Origin: Icerya purchasi
Lineage: Eukaryota; Arthropoda; Insecta; Hemiptera; Monophlebidae
NCBI GenBank assembly: GCA_039619475.1
Contig: CM077115.1
Coordinates: 296,609,756-296,673,755 of the forward strand
Direction: 5' to 3'
Length of the DNA stretch: 64,000 bases
Shown here piece by piece: positions 35,501-50,700 of this stretch. The position numbers and the translations under genes were made by a program. The stretch's first letter is position 1; every line of letters begins with the position of its first letter. The notes beneath the pieces are model-generated. The model had not been told where the DNA came from and searched no databases. It saw only the letters and a program-made list of their open reading frames with translations.

Positions 35501-37265
35501 ATTAATATTTAATTATAAACTAAAATCGTATAAAGATTTCGGCTTAAGCATTAATATTAAAAAAACCAAAATACTGTCAAGTAAAAATACCAAGAGTAAC
35601 ATACAAATTCGAGGTGAAACCCTGGAGAATGTTACAAGTTTTCAGTATCTCGGATCTCACCTCAGTGCGAGCAATACACTAGACGACGAAATACACCATC
35701 GAATTAAAAGTGCTGCGTCGGCATATGCAAAATTAAAAACTAGAGTATTCCACAACAGAAATTTAACCATATCCACAAAATCCGCAGTCTTCCGCGCTGT
35801 GATTATTCCAACCTTGTTATATGGATCGGAAACATGGACACTGTACAAGCGCCATATCCGTAAGCTCGAACAATTCCAGCAGCGTCTAATTCGTTACGTC
35901 CTAAAGATTAAATGGACGGATTTTATTACCAATGAAGAAGTTCTCAGACGCTTTGGTGTGGAACGAATAGAGACACTGATATTAACATCGCAATTAAGAT
36001 GGATAGGTCATGTTGTGCGAATGCAAGATCACCGCTTACCTAAGCGCGTATTCTATGGCGAACTGGTGGAAGGACGTAGGACTCGTGGAAGACCAAAGAA
36101 ACGCTACAAAGATCATATCGCCACCATGCTTCGGGATGCGAATATCAACAAGGACTGGGAAAATGCTGCGCAAAACCGGCAGGAATGGAAAAAGGTGTCT
36201 CAGGAGGTGGTAGAAAATAAACACCACAAGAAAAAGAATAAGGAGAGAAATATGAGTCCGGATCAGCTATTCGAATGTCACCACTGTGGAAAAACGTGTA
36301 CTGCTAAAATTGGACTAATCAGCCATCTACGAACACATCGCTGAACAAATATATGTGCATCTGGGCTACTCGGATACGAGTTCCAGCTATGATGATGATG
36401 AATTATAAACTATTATATAAAGACTTAAATATGCCAACAATCGAAGAAAAGATCAGAGCAGCCAACGTACGATATTCACAATGGCTACAAAATCATAGCA
36501 ATCGGTTAGCATGTAAACTTGTAGAAATGGTATTCGATTCAGACGATTAAAATGATTAAATATAATTAATTGATTAACCAGCAGTAAATCATCGCCAAAT
36601 AAGAACAATCGTAATGGATATACATGACCGTACTCGTGGACAATGATGTGTGAAACCAATTACATAGATAGGGAATAGCGGCTATTGGGAAGCACTCCAA
36701 TGTTATATTAAATTATAACACTGCCACCTACTGTTTTTAATTAGATAGATTGCGAGCATAATTAAAAATAGCAAACTCAAAAACGTCAGCGAAATTAGTA
36801 ACTGATTCTCTCACAAAATAATAAATTGATCATTTATAAATTAACGTTTTCTATTTATTTTTTATTCATACCTTGTTTAAAAAACAATTACAAAAGTGAG
36901 ACGTTTTCTTTTTACAAGAAAAAAAATGAAATGCCATTACACATTCATTTAGTGCTTCATTTCAATAACAGTTTTTAAAAAAATTAATTTCTTGTTAACA
37001 CAAATTCCAAAACATAAAAGATAAAGATTTGGGAAGCGCAGGCGCGCAAGGAGTTTTTACACCAAAACCATATTTTATATATAAAAATGTACATTTCTTC
37101 AATCTATTTAGAAACATGCTGAAAAGAATAAAATACCATGCATGCGTATAAAGATGAAAATTAAAACTTCCTTAAGTAATCAACAGGAATTTTTGAAAAG
37201 TCCATCGGTACTGTCCGCCTGCTTCGATTTTTTAAAAATATTATCCTTGGTAAAAGGCTTTATAT

Positions 37266-37301
<36 letters not shown>

Positions 37302-38761
37302 GTCATTTTGGTCTCGCAAGGAGCTGTGCCCCTTAACCTCTTTTACTTTCATCTTTGTCTTTTTCTCTTCTATAAAAATAACATAATTACCAAAATCTTA
37401 TCCTAAATTAAGACATTTTTTCGTTACATTTTTCGTTACATAAAATTGTGACATTTTTTAAATGAAAATCACAAAAATCCTATAAAATATAACAAACATT
37501 ACATAAAATTCAGACATTTTTAGGACATTTTTCGTTACATAAAATTGGGACATTTTTTTTTAATGGGGAAAAGCCTAAGAATTACATTGTAATTAATATA
37601 TATATATATATATATATAAATTAATTACAACATAATTCTTAGGCTACTCCCCATTAGAAAAAATGTCTCCATTTTACGTAACGAAAAATGTCCCAATTTT
37701 ATGTAACGTTTGTTATATTTTATAGGATTTTTGTGATTATGTTGTTATATTCATATGGACCTATTTAGAATTACGTTGTAAATTTTGATCATTTTATACA
37801 AAGTATAGAAGAGAAAGATACAGAAATGTAAATAAGAGAGGTCAAGGGACACAGCCCTTTGTGAGGCCAAAATGGCCAAGAAATCACTGCAAAATGTAGT
37901 AAGGGTATACTGCACATAAGGGGTTTTTTTAAAATGTGCACAACATACATATACTCAATAATTTACTTTCACAAACAAATATATAAACACACAAAACATT
38001 TAATATCTGCATATAAATAGGCTCTTTGTTTATTAACCAATTTTCTTCTTTTTTTTTTATTTAGTAGCTATAAAAAATCATTTTTTTTTTCTTATTTAAA
38101 TATAAAATTAATACAAAAAAAATTAAAAATGAACTGTTTGTTACGATATTTTCGATTCGTTTATGTTTTTTTTTTTGTTATATGGTATGTATATTATTAC
38201 CGCATGCGTAGCGCATGATTTTCGAACCGTTATTACGCGACCGCGTCCGCTGATCGGCTAAGAGCCAAGACCGATGCCTTTTTTTTGTCTATTCGTTCCT
38301 CGCCGTTTCCAGGTATCTGGAATTACCTGCTCGCATGTTTTGTCTACCCTATGTTTTATTGCTTTGCACTGCCATTATTGACGCCACCGGCGTACACGAA
38401 GACACTACCACAGCTGATAATCGACGAACACTCGGAACCTACAAGGCTAATTAGCCAAATATTTACGTACATTCAAAGTTTAAAGAATATATGGAGTTGG
38501 TTGGAGGAGGTGGAAAGCGATTTAAACGAAATTGGTATAGAATCAAGTGATATTGAAACCCGCCATCCATTGAGAAAGAAATAAGCAGAATATGTCAACT
38601 TTAAGGATAAACTGAAATCAGAAAGGGGAAAACAGTGGACCGAAGAAAGAAAAGAGAAACATCGACAGAGAATGCGGCAATATTGGATACAAAAGAAAGC
38701 CAAAAGTTCAAACAGTTAAAATATCGTGGTCCTAAGATGGCCAATTCGGGAAAAAAAAGTC

Positions 38762-38796
<35 letters not shown>

Positions 38797-41700
38797 AAAC
38801 TGAAGATAAATTACTTTTTAAAATATTCACAGAAGATAAATCAGAAGTATAACCGTATTTCAAAAAGCTAGTATTTCAACAGAATCGCTCAGTCAGAAAT
38901 GAATATAACTAACAATGCAAATCCAACACCAACCAACCAGCACACATCCACTGAGCAACGCACAATTGACGTATCGTAACCCTCTCCTACCTCTGAAACT
39001 TCCACAAACAAAGTAACTTCATACCCCCAAACCCTAAAAGTTATAAAAGTAATTGTCCGATAAATCTACGTCTTCGTTCATAAATGGTCAGAACCCGAAA
39101 AAATAATATATCCATAAAAAAGAAAAAAGAAGAAAATGAAGAAGTAAAGAAGTAAAAACTTCTCTACAACCTTCCAAATTAACATATAAAAAGTCACCAA
39201 AAAACCCGTAGGGTATCTTTTTTGACTAAATAGGTCATTATTATAATATAGCAATAAATACTCGTCCGCGCAAAAATTATTTAAAAAAATGAATATCCAG
39301 GTAAACTCCGCGATGCAGTGTTCATTCAACTGAAAACAGTTTATACAGAGCTATTAACGATCATTCTACGAAAATCTGAATAACCAAACCAACAGATTAA
39401 ATAACAGAGGCGTTACTTATAAAGAATAAAAACAATGGACAACTTCCTTTTGCAATGAAACATTAAAGATATTAAAATAACCTAGCAGAACTTTTTCAAT
39501 TAATTTCTGTCAAACAACCTACGATAATCTGTCTACAAGAACACACTAAAGACTACCAACTTTTCCGCTATGACCACACTATAGGACTATCGACATCAGG
39601 AGGTGTAGCAATATTCATCCATGAATATGTCGCTATTAAAAGATCCACAATGTTCGAGTAATATATAATCCTCCTGTTGTTGACTGCGAATATAATTGTA
39701 CATAACATGCGAAGTAGCCATACAATCGTATGGAAGTCACGAAAGAACATAAATAATTATTTGATTTTCACTAAATCATTTTCATAATGTTTATCATAGT
39801 ATTAGGTATTTAACTTTTAAGATTTATTTCAAAATTTCCTAGAATTCAGCCTTCATTGGCTCTACAGAAAAGTACTTTATTATCCCATGTAAATATAATT
39901 ATTTATAAGTCATTCGTAACTTACAATCACATACGTACCGTCATCATTACTAATTGTAACTAGCATCCTGTTTATTGTGCCTATTCTAGCCCCTCCACTA
40001 GGATCAAATAAAACTACTTCAAAATATTCATCCTTTTCAGGTGTTAAGTCGTCAATTATATCAATTTCTATCGACTGTTTTATCTAGAAAACGAAAATAA
40101 TTTAAATTAAAACAAAAGAAAAATACAATGAAATTGTTTATAAAAAAGAATATAGCGACTCCGAAATGTACTTTAAAAATTACTAAAAATACACTAAAAA
40201 GTAAAAATTAATTATTTGATAAAAGATAATAAGTTTTGCAGTCTTATGCTTAAGGATATTACGATTATTCTTAAACAAAATTAACTTTTTGGGGTCGAAA
40301 CCAAATTAAAATGACAAAATAATTTTAAAAAAATGAAATGAGTATAAGTATATATATATATAAAAAAAAAAAATACTGACTTAAAGATTTACTCTAAAAA
40401 TTTAATAAAAACTAGCTAAGAAGTAAAAAATAAAAATTATTTGATAAAAAATAATTTATTTCAGAGTAATATGCATAACTATACTATGATAATTCTTAAA
40501 CAACATTAGCTTTTTGGAGTCGGCACCGAATCTAAAATCACAGTACATTTAAAAATAGTTTAATGAGTACAACAACAGGATAATTCGTTTCCTGTCAGTC
40601 AAGTATTGCAAACACAGAAATATTTAATGTGGTTTATAATTATTATTGAAATTTGAAGTGGTGCCAACTCCAAAACGTAATGTTCTTTAAAAATAATCAT
40701 AATATCCTTAAGTATATTACCCTGAAATATATCATATATTTTTAAATAATTTCAGTGCATTTTTATTAAATTTTTAGAGTAAATCTTGAAGTCGGTAATT
40801 ATTTTTTCGTAAATTTTATTCCACAATTTTTAGTGTAAATACTTTTGAATTGTAATAAAAAGGTCGGGCTGTGCGATTCATATCAATATATAAAATGCCA
40901 ATGAAAGGAAGTTACCAGCACAGGCTAAATATGATTAGTATAAGATAATTTTTTTAAAAGTATCATTTTCATAATTAAGGTGTTGAATTATTATGTGATT
41001 TTAAGAAGGTTTAAATATATACACACATATGTGTGTGTCTGTCGTATTAACCTCATTATGTCTGAAATACAGTTCACCAGAACTGCCAATATAATCCTTC
41101 CCGGAAATAGCAGACTTGTCGACGGTTTTCCATTTTACAGTTACATCACCATCTGCTCCTCGTGTTCTAAGCACCGGGATAGAAACTGTTCCAGCACTTT
41201 CTTTAACCACCAAACCACGTTTTTCAAATATAAAGATTCCCGGTTCTGCATTTAAAAGAAAAGAAAAAAAAGGAAGTAAAAGCTAAGAAAATAAATAAGC
41301 GAAAGGAAATGCATTTCCGAAGAAAATATATTTTTAAAAAAAATTAATATAATTACATCGGTACTGAATTTAAATTCAGACTTACGAAGCGTGGACTTTT
41401 AGGGTGTAAAATTTGATCAGGACCAAAGCCTCTCTGTTTCAATGGAAATAAATACTGCATCCCCTTGGGGTTTAAAGTTAAGTAAATCTCCCTGAACTGA
41501 TAATATTAGTAAAAAAACTCAAAAAGACCGCTTGGAAAATGGAAAATAATATGGCAACTGAACAAAAATGACAAAAGAAATTTCTGGTTAATAGAAGATC
41601 CACGAAAGAAATTTCCCGGTACAGACTTGCTAAGAAAAGAATGGAAAATGTTAAATAGCATAAAAATAGGGCATAACAGATGTGGATACTCGGTGTACAA

Positions 41701-44700
41701 ATGGAGTCTTCAGGAATCGTCTACCTGCTATTACAAAAATTTCCGTCTAACGGATCAGCACATTATGAAAAAATGCTCAGTTTGTATTTAAAAGATATGC
41801 ATAATGTAAAAAACGATACCTATTAAAGATTACCTTATAGCGATTTATTTTAATTTTATCCTACTTTTATGTTTAACGATTATATGGGTAAGAAGACCAC
41901 AGTGGTTCTAATCCCATACGTGTTTATAGTTCTTTTTTAGAATCTGTCATATTTGCCTCTAACGATTTGTCTTCATTCCACCACTCTCTATCCTCCTATC
42001 ACCGTGGTATACCCTCTTCTTTTTGATGGATTGAGAAATGCAATGTTGCATTTGACCATAGTCGAGACACTTTTAGAACGTACTCGTAAACTGGCAAACG
42101 CAAGAGTTCGATATATACATACTTAAAGCTTTAAAAAAGTCCCCTTGAAGGAAATTATGTCTCTTTTTCTAGAATTATCCCTTTATTTCGTCTTTCTTCT
42201 TTCTGTTTTCTACCTTCATAAACGAATTAATAACTGTCCTACGTTCCATTGTTTTGATTTACTCCAATCGCTTTTTCTCTAATTATTAAATTATTTTTGA
42301 TTGTACAAATGTCATTCAAGCAATCTCTGTTTTCTCTTTCCTCGTCATTTTTGTGATTTTATCATTCTTCGCAGACGTTGTCTCCAACATTTTTTTCTTC
42401 TCATTACTCTATCCGCGTTGATTTGCTGTAAATTTCCAGCCACAGGATTATTGAGGGTAACAAAGCAGTAGATTCTTTAGCTCAGGTTGCTGCTTCCTCT
42501 CGTTTCTCTTATTTTAAATTCCGGTGGCGAACATTTACATTTCTTCCTTTCGTAACAATCATTCTTTTTATCTGCCTGTCTAACTAAATCATTTTTATGT
42601 TTTCTGGTTCCTCAAGTTTACTTTACTACCTCATTTTGTTGTCGGTCTTATTATTCGCTTACGTTTTGACCATTTTCTCCGGCCTTCCATTCGTTTTCGC
42701 TTTCCCTTAATTTAATCTCTATATTGCCTTTTCTATCCCAATGAAGCAATGGTATCTGCAACACTGATTACATTTTCTTTAAAAGTTTATTATTTTCTGC
42801 TGAACGTTGTGTTCCATGTTTTCATTTGTTAAAACTCAAGTTTCCTTCTCCTGCTTGCTTATCTTCTCTTCCGTCTTTCCCTTTCTAATATAATTCTCGC
42901 GATTGGTTCCTGTATGTTGCCAATATCTGAATCTTAGCTAGCATGGATCTTTTTCTTTTTTTGTTTTTCTGGCTATAAATTCCTGCTAACGTGTCCTGCC
43001 AAAAAAAAAAAAACAAAAAAAAAAAAAGTTTTTTGTATTAATTTAAAGAATATGAAAACTGTTTTTTTATAATAAATTAAGTTCTTTTACTAAGTTGTAT
43101 TTTACATTTAATAACTCTCTATTCTCAATTTGACTGTTAAATTTACTAAAATTTAATGAAGCAAAATTTACAGTTAAATAGAAATTTTACTTACAATAAG
43201 TTAGCAAAATATTGTGATTGGTGAAGGCTACATCAATAAACTTCCTACTAATATACATATTTGTCATAATATTTTATTTGCACCGGAAATGCTTGATAGA
43301 TCTACATAGACACCCCGACCTATAAACAGTTTTTCAAAGTTTACAAAAACAAAAATTTCTTTACATTTTGAAAAAAACTACTGTTCAATTTTTATGATTT
43401 TGTATTAAGACGCTTGCCAATTGACTTTATTCTCAACTTCATATATGAAAAGTATTTCTTCGTGTAAATAATCTACCCACAAAAAAGTGCTGTCCGAAAT
43501 TAAATCGTTCTCTCCTAGCCCTCTAGCTCTTACTGAAGTTTCAGTTAAATCTACTACCGAGTCCTATGCCATATTTTTCCAACTGGAAAAAAAAAAAAAA
43601 AGCATTCGAAATAAGCACTAATTTCTTTAATGTCATTTAATGATAACCGCAAAATATTCAATATTATTACGAATTTATACTACAAATTTATTTACCATCG
43701 TCATCGATAATTTTTATTTCCATTATTGGGTACTTTCCCAATTTTAAAATATTTCGTTGATTTCCAAACATCGTTAATCTGAGAAAGAATTCTTCTTCCG
43801 GTTCCCATTTTTCGTCTTTAATTATGGTCACTTCCACCTACCATCAATTATAAAGCCCATTGAATAATACTTATTAAATATTTTCATCTCTAACAATTAA
43901 ATAAAACTTTCTTAAAACTATTCTATGATCAGTGCAACTAACTGAATTCTTAAACGAAAAAACGGAAAATTATACCAAGTAACTGCACCGTACTTTAGAA
44001 CGAAATCGGATCATAAAGTTAATTTTTGCACTTATATCAGGAACTCCGCCTTTAATTAATAAATAATTTATGAAATCTGTTCCACTTAATGCTTTAATAA
44101 AAGTTCCAAATAAAACACTTAAGAACAACTGTACGGTACTTAAATTTAAGAAATAAATAAAAACAAAGCTTCATACAACTTGATACATTTGAATATATAT
44201 ATATATATGTTAGCGGTTGTCACACATAATGCAGATGTAGTAGAAAAAAAAGATAACACGAAATAGGAAAAATGAGATTTAAAAGCTAGTACAAGTTAAG
44301 GAAAGGAAAGAATGGTTGAAAAATATACGAATGCGGTTGCAAATTATGTTTTAAAATAAAGGGGAAAAAGGACACTAACACGCAAGAAAACGATAAAATA
44401 CACAAAGAATAATGATCTTAAATCTAACGTAAATAATAAAGTTAGATAAATAAAATAGTGATTAGAAAAAGAAGAGAGAAAAAAAGAGATTTCTTAGAAA
44501 AAAAATGATTACGATCGTAAGGGAATTCTAAAGAACTGACTGTTACGAATATTTTATCGTTTTTAATACCAATAGTAGGACTTAAAATCGACAGAAAATA
44601 GATATGATCGGATATGACTCCTTTTTTTAACTGGCGTCAAACTTTTAAAAATGTGCGTTGATTAAATTATTTATTCGACATTTTTTGGAGACATGTTGTC

Positions 44701-47700
44701 TAAAATAAATCCATTTTATTATAGTCCATTTTGTAGCTACGATGGACGAAACTGTAATATACATTAGAATAGTATTATTTCTACTAATTTACTGGACTTT
44801 TAGTAGATAGTTAATGAAACAAACGCAAAGAATTTGTTTCATGAAAATGATAAATTAAAAAGTAAAATATGATTTAGTTAAATTTTGTATTGCTTCGAAT
44901 ACAAATATCTGTGAATCTTTTTATTTCTTTATAAACCGACTGAAAACGATATCAGTATTAACGAAACAGGAATAAAAAATTTACATTTTCTTCATTATAA
45001 TATTATTTTCGATATTTCACAAATCCTAACTTTTTTGTTTTTTTGTTTTTATTTGTTTTACGTTCCATAATCCATGTGGAACTTAGGTAATTATGGTAGA
45101 TGGTTACCATCAGGAGAAAATGACCGGGACGATATTATTTGTTCTGAAAAACGCCATTGAAGAGGTATTACAGAGTATCTTATGTAAGAAAAAGTTAAAA
45201 TTAAAAAAAAGATAAGTGCGATGTTTTAGATTATGTAGAAAGCACACAATGGACCGACGGATAACGTAATTGGGAACAAAAGGGGCACACAGACATGTAA
45301 TTATGGAAAAAGATATGTATCCGGCTTTTAAGAACGGCCAATGATTGAAAAGTCTCGACGAGACAAACCTTCAGATGGTCACTAAAGCTCAGCTAACGGT
45401 TTAATAAGTCTTAGAAAAGTTTTTTTTGGAAAACCTAGTGTGCTGGACCACGTCTGAAGCTATTGAACAATAAATTGCTGCTGAGGCGGTCACGTTAATT
45501 CTTTCGTTCTTAAACATGCTAAAACATATCTACACTTTGCAGTACTTCTTTAGGAGATCAACTGTATGTTGGATCTGACTTACAAATAGATCTTTGGGCT
45601 AAGTGCTCGGTATAGAATAGAGTGATGCCATTGAGTTTGTGATTATAAGAACTTCCCGCTAACATGATTTGCCTAAATAAATATGCTGCAAACAATAAAA
45701 GATACCGTATTATAATTCGGTGACGAGTATTGCGCAACAATCATCCAGACAAAAAGAATGAATCCAGTTGAAACCCTAAAAGAGCAAGCTGCTAGCGATC
45801 GATGTGATACCGTATCGATGTTTGTACCTTGTACCATCAAAGTAGACTAGAACATGGTTTGTGTATCTAGATAGATCCGAAATTGAAAAAATTTTTCGCA
45901 AATTTTATTTGCATTCAACATTTTATTATAAAATAAATATTCATTTGCACCTAACGTTATGGATCAAAAAAATTTCCGATGAATTTTTTGATCAATAAAT
46001 ATTCGTAAACATGGATTTTTAACTTTTAAATGTCTCATGCACTGACGGACTGACTATGCGGGAAAACTGGCATTTTCCCGGTGCGCCCAAGCATTTAATT
46101 TATCTTTTGCGCCCTAATTTTCTCAAAATTTTATCACCGCCTCCGCCCTTTTGCTGTAAAGAGTCCTTTTACCTCTGAACTTTCCCAGTGCGCCCTTAAA
46201 AGCCATTCTGTTAGTGTTCTCGTGGTATTTAATAATTTAAAAATTATGTCGCACATTTTTAACAATAAAAGTCATATTACTTCGATAGTTTAATCTGAAT
46301 GCATTCATCTGTTTTATTTGTAAACAATGGTTTACCCCCTTATCTATAATTAAAACATGAATTCTAAAAGCAAATAACGTTTCTCCTTTAATTTCATTTT
46401 CTGCTTTAATTAATTAATTAATTTCACCAAATAGAAGAATACAACGACTATCTATTAATAGTTACTCGCAGAATTTATTTTAAAAGTAATTTAAATAACA
46501 TTTTTATAAATTTATTTAAACTCTTTTATCGAGAAGGTAACGTTGAGTTACTGAAATCCTTATAGATAAAAATAAGCTCTATATAATCAAAATAATTCAA
46601 AAACATTACCTCTTTTTCAGTTTCTTCTGGTAAAAATCTTAATATTTCTTTAACACGTAAATAATCTTCACCCTGTTTAGCAGTTCCATCTATACTGTCC
46701 ACCCTAAAATATTTTCGATCGTTCATTACAAATCATTTAGAAAGATGTAAACCAAAAATTGATCTGCAATAATAGTCACTAATTAGGTTAGAAATTATAT
46801 TATTATAATAATTACTATTTCTAAATGTTTTTTAATCATTTCGTAGACGTAAATTTAAAAAAAAACCAGCAAAAACACCGATATTAAAAACTATACTAGT
46901 AGATATTTATATTAAAAATTAGTAACAATTTTCTTGTTTGCTAATTTTTTTTTGTTGTTGAGACAGTTGAGTAGATAGAACGTTAGATCACCAATGTAAC
47001 TTCGGCAAGTAAAAAGTTCTTAAAAATATCAGTTATAATTAATAGTCACCTGAAAAGCATTGGAAAATTACAATGTTTACTATTATATGAGTACGGGCCA
47101 GTATAAAGACATACGATTTTAGATTAATACATATACTGAAAAACTTACCGTGGGAACAAATAAACTGAAACTATTTCTCCTCACATTGCACTTAAATAAA
47201 ACACTATTGACTATATCAAAAATTTTGTGCACAAATACAAATTATGACTTAGGATTTGTTTACTTTTTATCTCATACAATTGAGTCAATCTAATGAAACT
47301 ATTGTTGATATTATACAAGCTTTATCACATTACTTTAATAGTAATATATGAGCCAATTCCATAGTTAACATATAACTAACACTCCAACTTATATTTTAAT
47401 TTTTTTTTTCGATTCCCGATAAATTTCTAAGTAGCTCATTAAGAAAGTTTTATGGAGCAATTTAGCTTACTGTTAATCTGAATCTACACCCAACCAATTC
47501 CGTTTATAGAGGAGAACATTCTTTGATTTATAATGGTATGCCTACTCAGTAACAATAAACGAAGAACATAATTGCTAGCACAGATATACACGTTTTTGTT
47601 ACCTGACACGCACTTCATGATGTAAATTTCCATATCGGTTTACATAAACCTTCAATGTACCAACACTTTCTCGGACACCAACTGTTGGTGAATGGAACTC

Positions 47701-50700
47701 AACCACAGAACAGCTAAGAGTGTCCGGAGCTTTTGGTATATCACTCAGATTTAAATCATTTCCATGTTCCTTAAGAATTGCATAAACCTAAAACATATAT
47801 TAGTATTAAAAATAAGTATAAAAAAAACAAGAAACAGAAATATAATTTACAAAATGTACGCAATGAAATTAATGAATTCAAAAAAAAAAACATGTCTTGA
47901 AGTCACTCCATAATCATGGTTGCATAAATGAAGTTAAAGTTAAAATAATGTGATATTGTGGGAACCACAAACTCCTTCCTGGTCACACTGATCAAAATCC
48001 TCTCCTCCCCCCAACAGATCTCGGACGAGCCGTGATCCTGTGTCAACTCGTCCGGGCCAAGATGATTCGAGATAATGATATGGTTCGGTATCGCACGTTT
48101 TAACGACGGTCTATTCGATTCGATGTCGCTTCGTCCGCGCTTTTATGAAATAAATTTCTTTTGCCGTGTACTTTTGTTTTTGGAGTCGACAGAGGTTAAG
48201 CGACAATATACAAATATAAAATCGATTAAAACATATTTCTGTTTTTTTGTGTTTTTTATACTCCTTTTGTAATTCACATATAGAAAATGGATCATTTTAA
48301 TATTAATTTGAAAACGTATGTATATATTAGTATTAACAAAATTAAAACTGGTTTTTTCATTTTATTATTGATTTGGTAGAGGTACACATAATTTCGATAA
48401 TTGTTTCAATCAAAAAAGAACTGAATATTTCATTGTGATACATTATTGAGGAATACATAAATCTAGCTTTCTTTTTTCATATAATACATTTATTAATACT
48501 AGTGTTCGCCCATACTTATTATTAAAAATATGAGGAAAATATAAAATTTTTTTCCCGCATATTTATTTTATAAATAACAATACATTTTTCACTAATATTC
48601 ATACTATTAATAATTGCTATCATAAAATATGGAGCATATTTTTTTAAACGTAAGAACACCTTAAAAAATCATCAATATTTATTTTAAATTTTTGATTTTT
48701 TTCAGATTATTGTGTATTTATAATAACTATTTCGGTTCTGAGGGGGGAGGTTACCCCCTGTGGACACGGCTTTAAACAGTATACATTATACTTGATTAAT
48801 TTAACCCATTTCAATTAACATATTAATCCCATTTTACATTTTTTTTTTTTTTTTTTTACATTATTTTATTTTATTTACTAATACCAATTTTTAATATAAA
48901 TCTTTATTCCTATGTAATACTTTATTCCTTTAACTTTGATACTTCTAACCTCTAATACAAATCCCTATTCCGCTATGATACATAATTTCATTAACCCTGA
49001 ATTTCTTAAAACTGTTTTTTACGAGTTCAACTGTTTTACAATCAAATTTTATATTCTTATTATTGCTTTTTGTCCTGTATCTCTTAAAACTTACACACAT
49101 ACATTTATCTGAATCTGAAAACTCAAATTTACACAAATAATGTTTAAATGTACCTTGTCCCGATATAAACTTTACATTAAAAGAATTTGATACAAAAGTA
49201 TTGTTATGAAATCTTTCTATTATTCTTGGAAAACAAAGAGATACTATAATCCATATTTGTTTGAAACTCATAAGTAAGTATTTATCTCTTATCTTTTTAA
49301 AAATTTGGTAATTTACTTCCATAATTAAAATATGAGTTTTCGTATCTTACGTTAATAAAATAACTAAAAATAAACTTACGCATTTTCGTATTTCCATTTC
49401 TAATATAAATAGAACTTAGTGCATATATGTATAATAGTTTATGTTTAAATTTTTTCCTAATTCTGAAAGTGAAAGACGAAAAAATAGTTTTATTTGTTAA
49501 TTTGCGATAAGTACACATTCGGTCGTCAACAAACAAATTCGAAATAAAATAATAGACATTTATAGTGAAATTGCTCAGTAGAAAATAATTAACGAAGTGA
49601 AGAATGCCATATTTTTTACTGTTCTCGTTAGTAAAACGATAAATGTTGCATACATCGAGTGGACTTCATTTTGCCTGCGGTATGTTAATTCGGAGGATGT
49701 TAAACATTATAAAGTAAAGGAAATTTTCATTGAATATGTTCCAACTATTGTTATTACTAGATTGGGCCTTGCAAATTTAATTATTGAAGTAATGAAAAAA
49801 CATAAACTACAGTGTTCTCATGTCATTGGTGAAGATTATAACGTATCTGTATCTATGAATAGTACTTTTGTGATATTTAGAAATAAGCACAAAAAAAAAA
49901 AAAAAAAACATCGTCCTAATCATTTATCTACATTGCAGTGCACATTTGCTTAATCTTGCCATTTACGAAATTATGTAGGATTTTGTAAAATATGTTGGCA
50001 CATATTTCAGATATTCTACTCAACGTACTGTTGTACTGAAAAATAAAATTCGCGACTGTTACCCAGGGGTTCAGCTACCGCCGTATCAGCCGTATCAATG
50101 AGACGGGCCCCCCGGGGTATAGGGGCCCCGAACGTTTGTGAGCACAAATTTATAAAAATGTAGTACGACTTTCAGAATTGAGATATATGACAAAATAAAA
50201 TCGCACTCATTCGTCTATGTAATTGATCAGTAGGGTCGTATTCTCTAGAAAAGCTGAAATCGTCTTCATCTATGGATGATTTAATAAATAAGTTTACCGA
50301 AAAAAAGGCGAGAAAAGTGTGTATTTGATAGAAATGGAATTGTTTGGATTGAATTGTAACTTATTGTTAGTTCCTAAGAGCATTTATTGCAAGTAATAAC
50401 TTATAATCAATAAATAATTACTTTTAATTTAATGCGAACGTTTTTGTTTCTTTTATGAAAAATTTTTACACTTTATTAGGGCCCCCCAACAAATTTTGAT
50501 ACAGGGCCCGTCTAAGGCAAGCTACGCCACTGCTGTTACTTGCAATATGCGAAAAGTAGTGGGTTCACAAGTATGAAGCAATCATGCGCTTCAGAAAAAT
50601 TTATGTTCAAATAGTGGACGTTCTTGAACAATTTCAATCTAGCAATAATAAAGAAACAACTTATAAAGTTGTTCAACTGTTAAACGCACTACTTTCTTCA

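Noticed and set aside
36250..36344. C2H2 zinc-finger transcription factor
   Set aside because: The finger is the C-terminal end of a continuous LINE ORF2 frame starting near 35540.
39078..39329. Minus-strand ORF rich in Phe as exchanger exon
   Set aside because: No NCX similarity; phase-consistent exons H and I already join directly.
43240..43620. Extra exchanger exon in the intron between F and G
   Set aside because: There is an open minus-strand stretch, but no NCX motif, and exons F and G join in phase with the expected DDDGEPGIF sequence.
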